In this document: piece after piece, positions 1 through 7,435 of the stretch
Layout of the letters: every line of letters starts with the position of its first letter
Numbering within the stretch: position 1 is the stretch's first letter
Source of the DNA: Verrucomicrobiota bacterium
GTDB taxonomy: Bacteria > Verrucomicrobiota > Verrucomicrobiia > Opitutales > Opitutaceae
Length of the DNA stretch: 8,793 bases
NCBI GenBank assembly: GCA_030832235.1
Contig: JAURJO010000519.1
Coordinates: 1 to 8,793 of the forward strand
Reading direction: 5' to 3'
Notes under the pieces: model-generated
The model's input: only the letters and a program-made list of their open reading frames with translations
The model's database searches: none
Told to the model about the DNA's origin: nothing
Made by a program: the position numbers and the translations under genes

Positions 1-158
1 AACGAGAAGTGCACCGCTAGCCGGATCCCGCCGATGCGGAAAAGGTTAATTGACCACCCGAGCATCGGGTCCAACAAAGACGTGCCCGGGGTTTAGGCCA
101 GCGCGCATTGCGCCGGCGCGTCGCTTTGGCGTGCAAGTTGCTGCAGGTGCCCCGTCTC
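1..158. other. 5' edge, no firm gene; possible tail of an upstream gene
   Basis: No recognisable gene lies here. Frame 1 on the + strand is open from the left edge to a TAG at 94-96. It would give a 31-residue C-terminal tail ending in KDVPGV, and most of its third codon positions are G or C, as in the real genes of this window. It resembles no family I know and contains AGG and TTA codons, so it may be chance. The following 60 bases lead to the regulator's ATG at 159. An in-frame TTG at 108 could extend the regulator by 17 residues, but the extra residues are not part of a receiver domain. Confidence 0.25.
56..70. promoter_or_regulatory. Perfect 6-bp palindrome upstream of the response regulator
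   Basis: ACCCGA-GCA-TCGGGT is a perfect inverted repeat with a 3-base spacer. It starts just after a TTGACC (50-55) that resembles a sigma70 -35 box; the matching -10 position (73-78, AACAAA) is poor. With no T-run after it, it is not a terminator. Its place about 90 bases before the ATG would suit an operator or autoregulatory site for the regulator, but that is inference from position only. Confidence 0.25.
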
Positions 159-1607
<1,449 letters not shown>

Positions 1608-1621
1608 GTTCGTCGTTTGTG

Positions 1622-2245
1622 ATGCGCGTTTTCCTTGCTTCGGGCAACGCCCACAAAGTCGCCGAGCTGCGCACGCTGGCGGCGGCGTCCGGTTTGCCCG
1701 TCACGATCCACTCCGCGCGCGAGGCGGGCGGGATGCCGCCGGTGGTCGAGGATTCCGGCACGTTCCGAGGCAACGCGGGCAAGAAGGCGCGCGCGTTGTT
1801 GGCCGTTTTGCCGCCCGGGGCGTGGGCGCTGGCCGATGACAGCGGGGTGTGCGTCGACGCGCTCGACGGAGCCCCGGGCGTGGAGTCGGCGTATTATGCC
1901 GGCCCGCATTCCGACCCCGCGGCAAACCTGGCGAAGCTCGTCGAGGTGATGCGGCCCGTGCCTGAGGACCGCCGCGGGGCGTGTTTCCTGAGCGTGCTTT
2001 GCCTCGCGGGACCGGAGGGCGTGGAGGAGTTTTTCGAAGGCCGCTGCGAGGGCCGGCTATGTTACGAACCGCGGGGAGGGGAGGGCTTCGGCTACGACCC
2101 GCTCTTCATTCCGCACGGGTTCACCGCAACCTACGCCGAGCTCGGTGATGAGGTGAAGAGCCGCATCAGCCACCGTGCGCGGGCTTGGGCCGATCTGGTG
2201 AGCTGGGTTCGAATGAGCAGGGTGACGACGTCGACCTCGAAGTAG
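1622..2245 (+). CDS. rdgB: RdgB/HAM1 XTP/dITP pyrophosphatase
   Basis: This is a cytoplasmic house-cleaning enzyme that hydrolyses non-canonical purine nucleotides (XTP, dITP, ITP) to the monophosphate and pyrophosphate, keeping them out of DNA and RNA. At 207 residues it has the normal family length. Family motifs are in order: ASGNAHK at 6-12 (phosphate-binding N-terminus), EDSGTFRGNAGKKA at 43-56, ADDSG at 71-75 with the catalytic acidic pair D72/D73, DALDGAPGVESAYYAG at 79-94, FGYDP at 156-160 and ISHRARA at 182-188 (base recognition). The ATG at 1622 gives the usual short lead before SGN. A GTG at 1604, overlapping the regulator's TGA as GTGA, would add six residues (MSSSFV) and imply translational coupling. 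Neither start has a clear Shine-Dalgarno. It is probably co-transcribed with the regulator; no functional link is known. The C-terminal tail after residue 195 is not conserved. Confidence 0.94.
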   Translation: MRVFLASGNAHKVAELRTLAAASGLPVTIHSAREAGGMPPVVEDSGTFRGNAGKKARALLAVLPPGAWALADDSGVCVDALDGAPGVESAYYAGPHSDPAANLAKLVEVMRPVPEDRRGACFLSVLCLAGPEGVEEFFEGRCEGRLCYEPRGGEGFGYDPLFIPHGFTATYAELGDEVKSRISHRARAWADLVSWVRMSRVTTSTSK

Positions 2246-2277
2246 ATCGGCACGGCTGGTCGGGCTGCAGGTTTCGC

Positions 2278-2291
2278 CGCTGCGGGCAGCG
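2278..2291. terminator. Small hairpin in the convergent rdgB/speA gap
   Basis: CGCTG-CGGG-CAGCG is a perfect 5-bp GC-rich stem with a 4-base loop, lying in the 49-base gap between the converging 3' ends of rdgB and speA. Neither strand has a clear T-run after it, so it fits an intrinsic terminator only weakly. Position between two gene ends is the main argument. Confidence 0.3.
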
Positions 2292-2294
2292 ACT

Positions 2295-4250
2295 TCACGC
2301 CCCCTTGATGCGGCGCGGACGACGGGAACCGCGGGGCTCGATGTTAAGGTAGGTCTTGTTGAGCATCTGGCTCTCGTAGAGCTCGAGGAGGCGGACGCCC
2401 TCGCGCGGTTTCACCTGATCCTTGCGCGTGGCGTGGTCGATCTGCGCCTTCATCTTCCGGCACAGGTCTTCCTGCTGGTACTGCACGCCCTCGATCACGT
2501 CGGCGATGCGGCTGCCGCTCAGCGCCTCCTCGATGTAGAACCCGTTGGGCTCGTCGTCCTCGAGGAACACGTGGACCTCGTTGACGCGCCCGAAGAGGTT
2601 GTGGAGATCTCCCATGATGTCCTGGTACGCGCCGGTGAGGAAGATGCCGAGGTAGTAGGGTTTCCCGTTCAGCGGGTGCAGGTTCAGGTAGGACTTGGTG
2701 TCCTGCAGGTCGATGAAGCGGTCGATCTTGCCGTCGGAGTCACAGGTGATGTCGACGAGGATGGCGTTGACGGTCGGCTTCTCATCGAGGCGGTGAAGCG
2801 GCGCGATTGGGAAGAGCTGATCGAGGGCCCAGTGGTCGAGGAGGGACTGAAAAACCGAGAAGTTGCAGACGTACTGGTCGGCGAGGAGGGTATTGAGCTC
2901 GTGGAGCTCCTCGGGCTGGTAGCCGGTCTTGCGGCCCTCGCGGGCGATCTGCTCGCAGACCTGCCAGAAAAGCGACTCGGCGGCGGCGCGGTTCTCGAGG
3001 TCGAGGTAACCCAGGTTGAAGAGGGAGAAGGCCTCGTCCTTCTTCTGGACGGCGTCGTGGAAGCGCTCGAGGCGGCCGAGCTTGGTGCGGTTGCGAAGGA
3101 GTTCCGCGAGGTCATTGACGACCTTGTGACGGACCTTGGGCTGGTGCTGCTGGCCGAGGGACTCGCGCTTGTTGATGCGCTCGAAGACCTCGACGACGAG
3201 CATGGAGTGGGGGGCGACGACCGCGCGGCCGGACTCACTCACGATGTCGGGTTCGGCGACGCCGGCGGCGGCGCAGACCTCGCGGATGTTGGCGACGACG
3301 TCACGTGCGTACTCCCCCATGGAGTAGTTCATGGACGACTCGAAGTTGGTGCGGGAGCCGTCGTAGTCGACGCCCAGGCCCCCGCCGACGTCAAGGTAGC
3401 CCATCGGGAAGCCCATGCGCGCCAGCTGGCAATAGAAGCGGGCGGCCTCGATGACGGCGTTCTTGATCGTGATGATGTTCGGGACCTGGGAGCCGATGTG
3501 AAAGTGGATGAGGCGCAGGGCGGACGTCAGCTTGGCGGCGCGGAGCCGCTCGACCGCGAACAGGATCTCGGCGGTGTTGAGGCCGAACTTGGCGTTGTCG
3601 CCGGTGGAGGTCGCCCATTTGCCCTCGCCGCGGGTCTGGAGCTTGGCGCGGAAACCGATCAGGGGCTTAACCCCGGTTTCGGCGGAAAGGCGGATGATGT
3701 CGTCGAGTTCGCTCAGTTGCTCGACGACGATGATGATCTTCTTCCCCAACTTCCGGCCCAGGAGCGCGAGGCGGATGTAGTCGTTGTCCTTGTAGCCGTT
3801 GCAGATGATGAGGCGCTGGGCACCCTCGTGCATGGCCAGCGCCACCATGAGCTCGGGTTTGGAGCCGACCTCGAGGCCGAAGTTGTATTCCTTCCCGGCG
3901 GCGACGATCTCGTCCACCACCTCGCGCAGTTGGTTGACCTTGATCGGGAAGACGCCGCGGTACTCGCCCTTGTAGCGCTCCTCCTTGATGGCCTTGCGGA
4001 ACATCTCGTTGAGCTGGACGACGCGATGGCGCAGCAGATCCTGGAATCGTATCACGAGCGGAGCGCGCAGGCCCATGCCGACGGCCTCCTGCACGACATC
4101 GAGGACGCGGATGGAGCGTCCATCGAGCCGTGGTTGAACCGTCACCAGGCCGCCTTCGTCGACCGCCAAGTGGCCGGCGCCCCAGCGCTTGAAGCCGTAG
4201 AGTTCTTCGGACTGGGCGGCCGTCCAGGCCGAGGAGGATCTGCTTTTCAA
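2295..4250 (-). CDS. speA: Biosynthetic arginine decarboxylase (SpeA, PLP fold III)
   Basis: Decarboxylates L-arginine to agmatine, the first step of the agmatine route to putrescine and spermidine; a cytoplasmic PLP enzyme. From the TTG start it is 651 residues, close to E. coli SpeA (about 658). Seen in order: WTAAQSEELYGFKRWGAGHLAV near the N-terminus, VFPIKVNQ with PLP-binding lysine K104, GLEVGSKPEL, CNGYKDNDYIRLAL, HFHIGSQ (H251), DVGGGLGVDYDG (287 on), SESGRA (E339), YVCNFSVFQS, DQLFPIAPLHRLDE, ITCDSDG (C503) and GAYQDIMGDLHNLFG, all SpeA hallmarks. No in-frame ATG lies close upstream of the conserved region. TTG at 4250 is preferred over TTG 4328 and GTG 4340 because codons between 4340 and 4251 often end in A or T and look non-coding, whereas G/C-ending codons begin at 4250. 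It is divergent from yajC and convergent with rdgB; no other polyamine gene is in view. Confidence 0.95.
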   Translation of the reverse strand: MKSRSSSAWTAAQSEELYGFKRWGAGHLAVDEGGLVTVQPRLDGRSIRVLDVVQEAVGMGLRAPLVIRFQDLLRHRVVQLNEMFRKAIKEERYKGEYRGVFPIKVNQLREVVDEIVAAGKEYNFGLEVGSKPELMVALAMHEGAQRLIICNGYKDNDYIRLALLGRKLGKKIIIVVEQLSELDDIIRLSAETGVKPLIGFRAKLQTRGEGKWATSTGDNAKFGLNTAEILFAVERLRAAKLTSALRLIHFHIGSQVPNIITIKNAVIEAARFYCQLARMGFPMGYLDVGGGLGVDYDGSRTNFESSMNYSMGEYARDVVANIREVCAAAGVAEPDIVSESGRAVVAPHSMLVVEVFERINKRESLGQQHQPKVRHKVVNDLAELLRNRTKLGRLERFHDAVQKKDEAFSLFNLGYLDLENRAAAESLFWQVCEQIAREGRKTGYQPEELHELNTLLADQYVCNFSVFQSLLDHWALDQLFPIAPLHRLDEKPTVNAILVDITCDSDGKIDRFIDLQDTKSYLNLHPLNGKPYYLGIFLTGAYQDIMGDLHNLFGRVNEVHVFLEDDEPNGFYIEEALSGSRIADVIEGVQYQQEDLCRKMKAQIDHATRKDQVKPREGVRLLELYESQMLNKTYLNIEPRGSRRPRRIKGA

Positions 4251-4352
4251 CGCGGGGCGTTCAGGCGGGGAGTTATGGCTTGCTTTCGCGAGAGGCGGAA
4301 GAGTTGGATGGCGGCTTTCTTTTTTCAAAACACCCGCCACGCAATTCTGAAA
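4251..4352. promoter_or_regulatory. Divergent speA/yajC intergenic region
   Basis: About 100 bases separate the leftward speA start (4250) from the rightward yajC start (4353), so promoters for both should lie here. The middle is visibly richer in A and T than the genes, with a TTTCTTTTTTC tract near 4317-4326. On the minus strand TTGAAA (4328 down to 4323) could be a -35 box for speA, followed 17 bases later by only a weak -10. On the plus strand no convincing -35/-10 pair was found. If the GTG at 4340 were the true speA start, the gap would shrink to 12 bases, which argues against that start. Confidence 0.45.
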
Positions 4353-4700
4353 ATGTCCTCGATCCTTTCCGCGCTGCAGACCCTCGCTCAAACCGCCGCT
4401 CCCGCCGGCCAAGCACAGCCCGCCGCGTGGGTCCAATTGCTGCCGATGGTGCTGCTGTTCGGCGCGATGTACTTCTTCCTGATCGCCCCGCAGCGAAAGA
4501 AGCAGAAGGAGCACGAGAAAATGCTCAAATCACTGGAGTCCGGCGACGAGATCGTGACCAGCGGTGGCATCTACGGCGTGATCACCAACGTGAAGGAGGA
4601 CCGCTTTGTCGTGCGCGTGTCCGACACGACCAAGATCGAGCTCGGCAAGGGCTTTGTGCAGGCGGTGACCCGCAAGGCCAACTCCGAGGAAAAGAAGTAA
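4353..4700 (+). CDS. yajC: YajC, Sec translocase accessory subunit
   Basis: A small single-span inner-membrane protein that associates with SecDF and YidC in the holo-translocon and supports protein export. It has 115 residues, normal for the family. A short N-terminal stretch rich in Ala, Pro and Gln (1-26) is followed by one membrane segment at about 27-46 (VQLLPMVLLFGAMYFFLIAP), the conserved PQRKKQKEHEKML junction, and a cytoplasmic domain with GDEIVTSGGIYGVITNVKED and DTTKIELGKGFVQAV, closely matching the E. coli YajC pattern (GDEVLTNGGLVGRV, DTTEV). The ATG at 4353 is the only sensible start; the preceding TTCTGAAA is not a Shine-Dalgarno. The same reading frame stays open far upstream, but that is antisense to speA. 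secDF follows after 87 bases, the usual yajC-secD order. Confidence 0.95.
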   Translation: MSSILSALQTLAQTAAPAGQAQPAAWVQLLPMVLLFGAMYFFLIAPQRKKQKEHEKMLKSLESGDEIVTSGGIYGVITNVKEDRFVVRVSDTTKIELGKGFVQAVTRKANSEEKK

Positions 4701-4713
4701 TTTCCGCGGCGGC

Positions 4714-4772
4714 GCGGTTTGTGCCGGCGCGGCACCGCTGAAAGCGGGGCGCGGGCACCGCTCACCCTTTTT
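4714..4772 (+). promoter_or_regulatory. Structured yajC-secDF spacer with a repeated element
   Basis: This part of the 87-base spacer carries two copies of GGCACCGCT (4731-4739 and 4754-4762), each preceded by GGCGC, with one extra G in the second copy. GTGCCG-GCG-CGGCAC (4721-4735) forms a 6-bp hairpin, extendable through GCGG (4714-4717) with CCGC. AGCGG (4743-4747) can pair either with the upstream CCGCT (4735-4739, loop GAA) or with the downstream CCGCT (4758-4762), and five T residues follow at 4768-4772. The geometry allows two exclusive folds, as in an attenuator. Function is inference; it may simply be a stabilising or processing structure. Confidence 0.35.
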
Positions 4773-4787
4773 AAACCCAAAAGATCC

Positions 4788-7337
4788 ATGCTCAAACGCA
4801 ACCTCTGGAAGCTCATCGCGTCCCTCGCCCTCATCGGCTGGGCCGTGGCCCAGCTCATCCCGGTCCAGGACGAACCCTTCGTCTCCTACGTCCGCACCCA
4901 TGTCACGGCCAAGCAGGCGGATTTCGCCAAGCTCCTCGACGAGGCCGCCGCGCGAAAGAAAAACCTCCAAGCCCCCAGTGAGTTCGTCGCCCTGAAGCAG
5001 ATCGGCAAGGAGCGTCGTCTCGACCTCACGCAGTACTTCCCGGAAATCCGACTCGAGGAGTCTCTCAAGAACATCGAGAAGCGGAACGATATCCTTCTCG
5101 CTGAACTCCTTCGTCGCTCCCGTGGACGGCTCCAGCTGGGTCTCGACCTCAAGGGCGGTGTCGCCTTCACGCTCGAGGCGGTCGATTCACCCGGTGAGCA
5201 GTTGGACGAATTCCAGCGCCAGGAGAAGCTTCAGAAGGCCATCGATATCATCGGCGCCCGCATCAACGGTCTCGGCGTGGCCGAGCCGGTCCTCCGGCCG
5301 GTCGGCCAGAACCGCATCGAGATCCAGCTCCCCGGCGTCAGCACGAAGGACAACCCGGACGTGGTCGACCAGGTGAAGGCGCCGGCGCGTCTCGACTTCC
5401 GTTTGGTGCACCCGACGCTCCGCCCGGGCGCGGGCATCGAGGCTCCCGCCGGCTATGAGGTGAAGCTGCTCGAGTGGGAGGGACGTCGCGGCGAGTCCGG
5501 CGTCGAGGAACTTTTCGTCAAACGCATCCCCGAAATGACGGGCGAAATGATCAAGAACTCGTTCGCCCGGCCCGACATGTACGGGAAGCCCGAAGTGATC
5601 CTGGAGTTCACGAGCGACGGCAAAAAGCGCTTTGCTGACGTGACGCGTGTGATCGCCGACATGGGCCAGCGCAACGGCACGCTGGGCCGCCTGGCCATCG
5701 TGCTGGACGGCAAGCTCTACTCCGCGCCGACGGTGCGCGAGGAGATCAATAGCGACTCCGCCCAGATCACCGGCAGCTTCACCGATCGCGAGGCGATCAA
5801 CCTCGCCAACGTCCTGAACAACCCCCTCGACGTCGAGCTGCGCATCATGGAGCAGTATGAAGTCGGGCCCACGCTGGCCTCCGACGCGGTGCTCAGCGCC
5901 AGGAATTCGTTCATCATCAGCACGCTGCTGACCATCGGCTTCATGGTGGTCTTCTACACGACCGGCGGTCTGGTGGCCGCGATCGGGATGGGCGTAAACG
6001 TGCTCATCACGCTCGGCGTCATGTCCAGTATCGGCGCCACCCTGACGATGCCCGGCATCGCGGGTATTGTGCTGACCCTCGCGATGTCGGTCGACTCGAA
6101 CATCCTGATCTTCGAGCGCATGCGAGAGGAATTGAAGCTGGGTAAGTCGCTCGGCGCGGCCCTCGAGGCCGGCTTCGAAAAGGCGTGGTCGGCGATCGTC
6201 GACTCCAACGTCACCACGCTTCTCGTGGCCGTCATCATGATCGTGCTCGGTACCGGCCCGGTGAAGGGCTTCGGCGTCACGCTCACCATCGGTATCTTCA
6301 CCACCATGTTCGCGGCGGTGGTCGTCAGCAAACTGCTCCTCGAGGCCCTGATCCTCGGCGCCGGCACCAAGCGCATGCCGATGTTCTCCGTGCTGCAGAA
6401 CACCTCCTACGACTTCCTCAAGATGACGAAGGCCGCGGTGATCCTGACCGTCGTCGTTCTCGGCGTCGGGATCGGTGCGCTCGCCTACAAGGGGAAGGAT
6501 ATCTACGGCATCGACTTCGCGGGTGGTGACATGGTCACCCTGAACTTCGCCAAGAAGGCGGATCTTGCGGATCTTCGCGCCGCGGCGACCAAGGCCGGGC
6601 TTAAGGAGGTCAACTTCTCCTACCAGCAACCGATCGGGACCGACCGCGAAGTGCTGCGGGTCACGACTCCCTTCGATCAGGGAAAGACCGTCGTTTCCAA
6701 GCTGCAGTCGGCCCTGCCCGCGGCGAAGTTCGAGGTCGCGGGTGAGACCCGCATCGGCGCCTCCGTGGGACAGGAGATCCAATGGAACGCGCTCAAGTCG
6801 ATTGGCGCCGCGCTGGTACTCATCCTCCTCTACGTCGCCTTCCGCTTCGAGTTCGGTTACGGCGTAGGCGCAGTGGTGGCCACGGTGCACGACCTGATTT
6901 TGACGGTGGGCGTCTTCGTGCTCTTCGACCGCCAGTTCAACGCTTCGATGGTCGCCGCCATCCTGCTGATCGCGGGTTACTCCATCAACGACACCATCGT
7001 GGTGTTTGACCGCATCCGCGAGGAACTGAAGGTAAACCCGACCGGCACGCTGCGCGACGTCATCAATCGCGCGCTGAACCTCACGCTGTCCCGCACGATC
7101 ATCACCGGCGGCACCACGTTCCTGACGGCCATCACGCTCATCCTGACGACGTCGGGTGATGTGAACGACATCGCCTTCACACTCCTCATCGGTGTCATCA
7201 CCGGCACGTTCTCCTCGCTCTTCATCGCCACCCCCGTGTTCTTCTGGTGGCACAAGGGCGACCGGAAGCATGTCGAGGAGCACCACGACATCGCGCCGAA
7301 GTACGAGTGGCAGGGTTCGAGCAAGGCCTCGGAATAA
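4788..7337 (+). CDS. secDF: SecDF fused protein-export membrane protein
   Basis: An RND-family inner-membrane protein that uses the proton gradient to pull exported proteins through SecYEG. It has 849 residues with SecD and SecF in one chain. SecD half: TM1 (about 6-25), a charged extracytoplasmic segment, LGLDLKGG (117-124), the INGLGVAEP...IEIQLPGV region of P1, then five membrane segments between about 374 and 518 with SVDSNILIFERMREEL carrying D436, the counterpart of the proton-relay aspartate. SecF half: TM from about 549, GIDFAGG (574-580), a short extracytoplasmic domain, then membrane segments to about 815 with GYSINDTIVVFDRIREEL carrying D735 and R742. The two halves show the internal duplication typical of RND proteins. 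ATG 4788 is preferred; an upstream in-frame extension (to 4719) gives non-family residues. There is no Shine-Dalgarno (AAAAGATCC precedes the ATG). Likely one operon with yajC. Confidence 0.96.
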   Translation: MLKRNLWKLIASLALIGWAVAQLIPVQDEPFVSYVRTHVTAKQADFAKLLDEAAARKKNLQAPSEFVALKQIGKERRLDLTQYFPEIRLEESLKNIEKRNDILLAELLRRSRGRLQLGLDLKGGVAFTLEAVDSPGEQLDEFQRQEKLQKAIDIIGARINGLGVAEPVLRPVGQNRIEIQLPGVSTKDNPDVVDQVKAPARLDFRLVHPTLRPGAGIEAPAGYEVKLLEWEGRRGESGVEELFVKRIPEMTGEMIKNSFARPDMYGKPEVILEFTSDGKKRFADVTRVIADMGQRNGTLGRLAIVLDGKLYSAPTVREEINSDSAQITGSFTDREAINLANVLNNPLDVELRIMEQYEVGPTLASDAVLSARNSFIISTLLTIGFMVVFYTTGGLVAAIGMGVNVLITLGVMSSIGATLTMPGIAGIVLTLAMSVDSNILIFERMREELKLGKSLGAALEAGFEKAWSAIVDSNVTTLLVAVIMIVLGTGPVKGFGVTLTIGIFTTMFAAVVVSKLLLEALILGAGTKRMPMFSVLQNTSYDFLKMTKAAVILTVVVLGVGIGALAYKGKDIYGIDFAGGDMVTLNFAKKADLADLRAAATKAGLKEVNFSYQQPIGTDREVLRVTTPFDQGKTVVSKLQSALPAAKFEVAGETRIGASVGQEIQWNALKSIGAALVLILLYVAFRFEFGYGVGAVVATVHDLILTVGVFVLFDRQFNASMVAAILLIAGYSINDTIVVFDRIREELKVNPTGTLRDVINRALNLTLSRTIITGGTTFLTAITLILTTSGDVNDIAFTLLIGVITGTFSSLFIATPVFFWWHKGDRKHVEEHHDIAPKYEWQGSSKASE

Positions 7338-7349
7338 CCTCCTCCGGGT

Positions 7350-7425
7350 GGGGCGGCCGGCTTTGACCGCCCCGTTCCTCCGGCCCCCCGGGGCCCGGGT
7401 GCGCCTTTGCGGGCGTCCCCACCCG
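7350..7425 (+). promoter_or_regulatory. Three GC-rich hairpins in the secDF-recJ spacer
   Basis: The 98-base gap between secDF and recJ is almost filled by inverted repeats. GGGGCGG (7350-7356) pairs with CCGCCCC (7367-7373) around a 10-base loop. GGCCC (7382-7386) pairs with GGGCC (7391-7395). CGGGTG (7396-7401) pairs with CACCCG (7420-7425), with CGCC/GGCG nested inside. The first hairpin, 13 bases after the secDF stop, is in the right place for a terminator but has no T-run. The third ends 10 bases before the recJ ATG and could affect its translation. Function is inference; high GC makes some stems likely by chance. Confidence 0.4.
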
Positions 7426-7435
7426 ACCGAGATCC

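Noticed and set aside
2433..4352. Very long open frame on the + strand opposite speA, continuing in frame into yajC
   Set aside because: Its translation is a low-complexity Val/Asp/Glu/Leu/Ala-rich sequence with no motifs, whereas the opposite strand encodes a full SpeA. High GC at third positions removes stops from the antisense frame. Only the part from 4353 on is real (YajC).
4719..4787. N-terminal extension of SecDF from an upstream alternative start
   Set aside because: The extra residues (CRRGTAESGARAP...) precede the normal Lys-Arg and TM1 start, match no SecD N-terminus, and overlap the structured spacer.
5187..7286. 699-codon minus-strand open frame opposite secDF
   Set aside because: Composition is Asp/His/Arg/Val-rich with no domain signature, and it lies entirely antisense to a well-conserved SecDF; it is a codon-bias shadow.
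7396..7411. Possible sigma54 promoter (GG-N10-GC with TTTGC) before recJ
   Set aside because: GG at 7397-7398 and GC at 7409-7410 have the right spacing, but the CACG part of the -24 element does not match and such partial matches are frequent in GC-rich DNA. The bases also belong to a hairpin.
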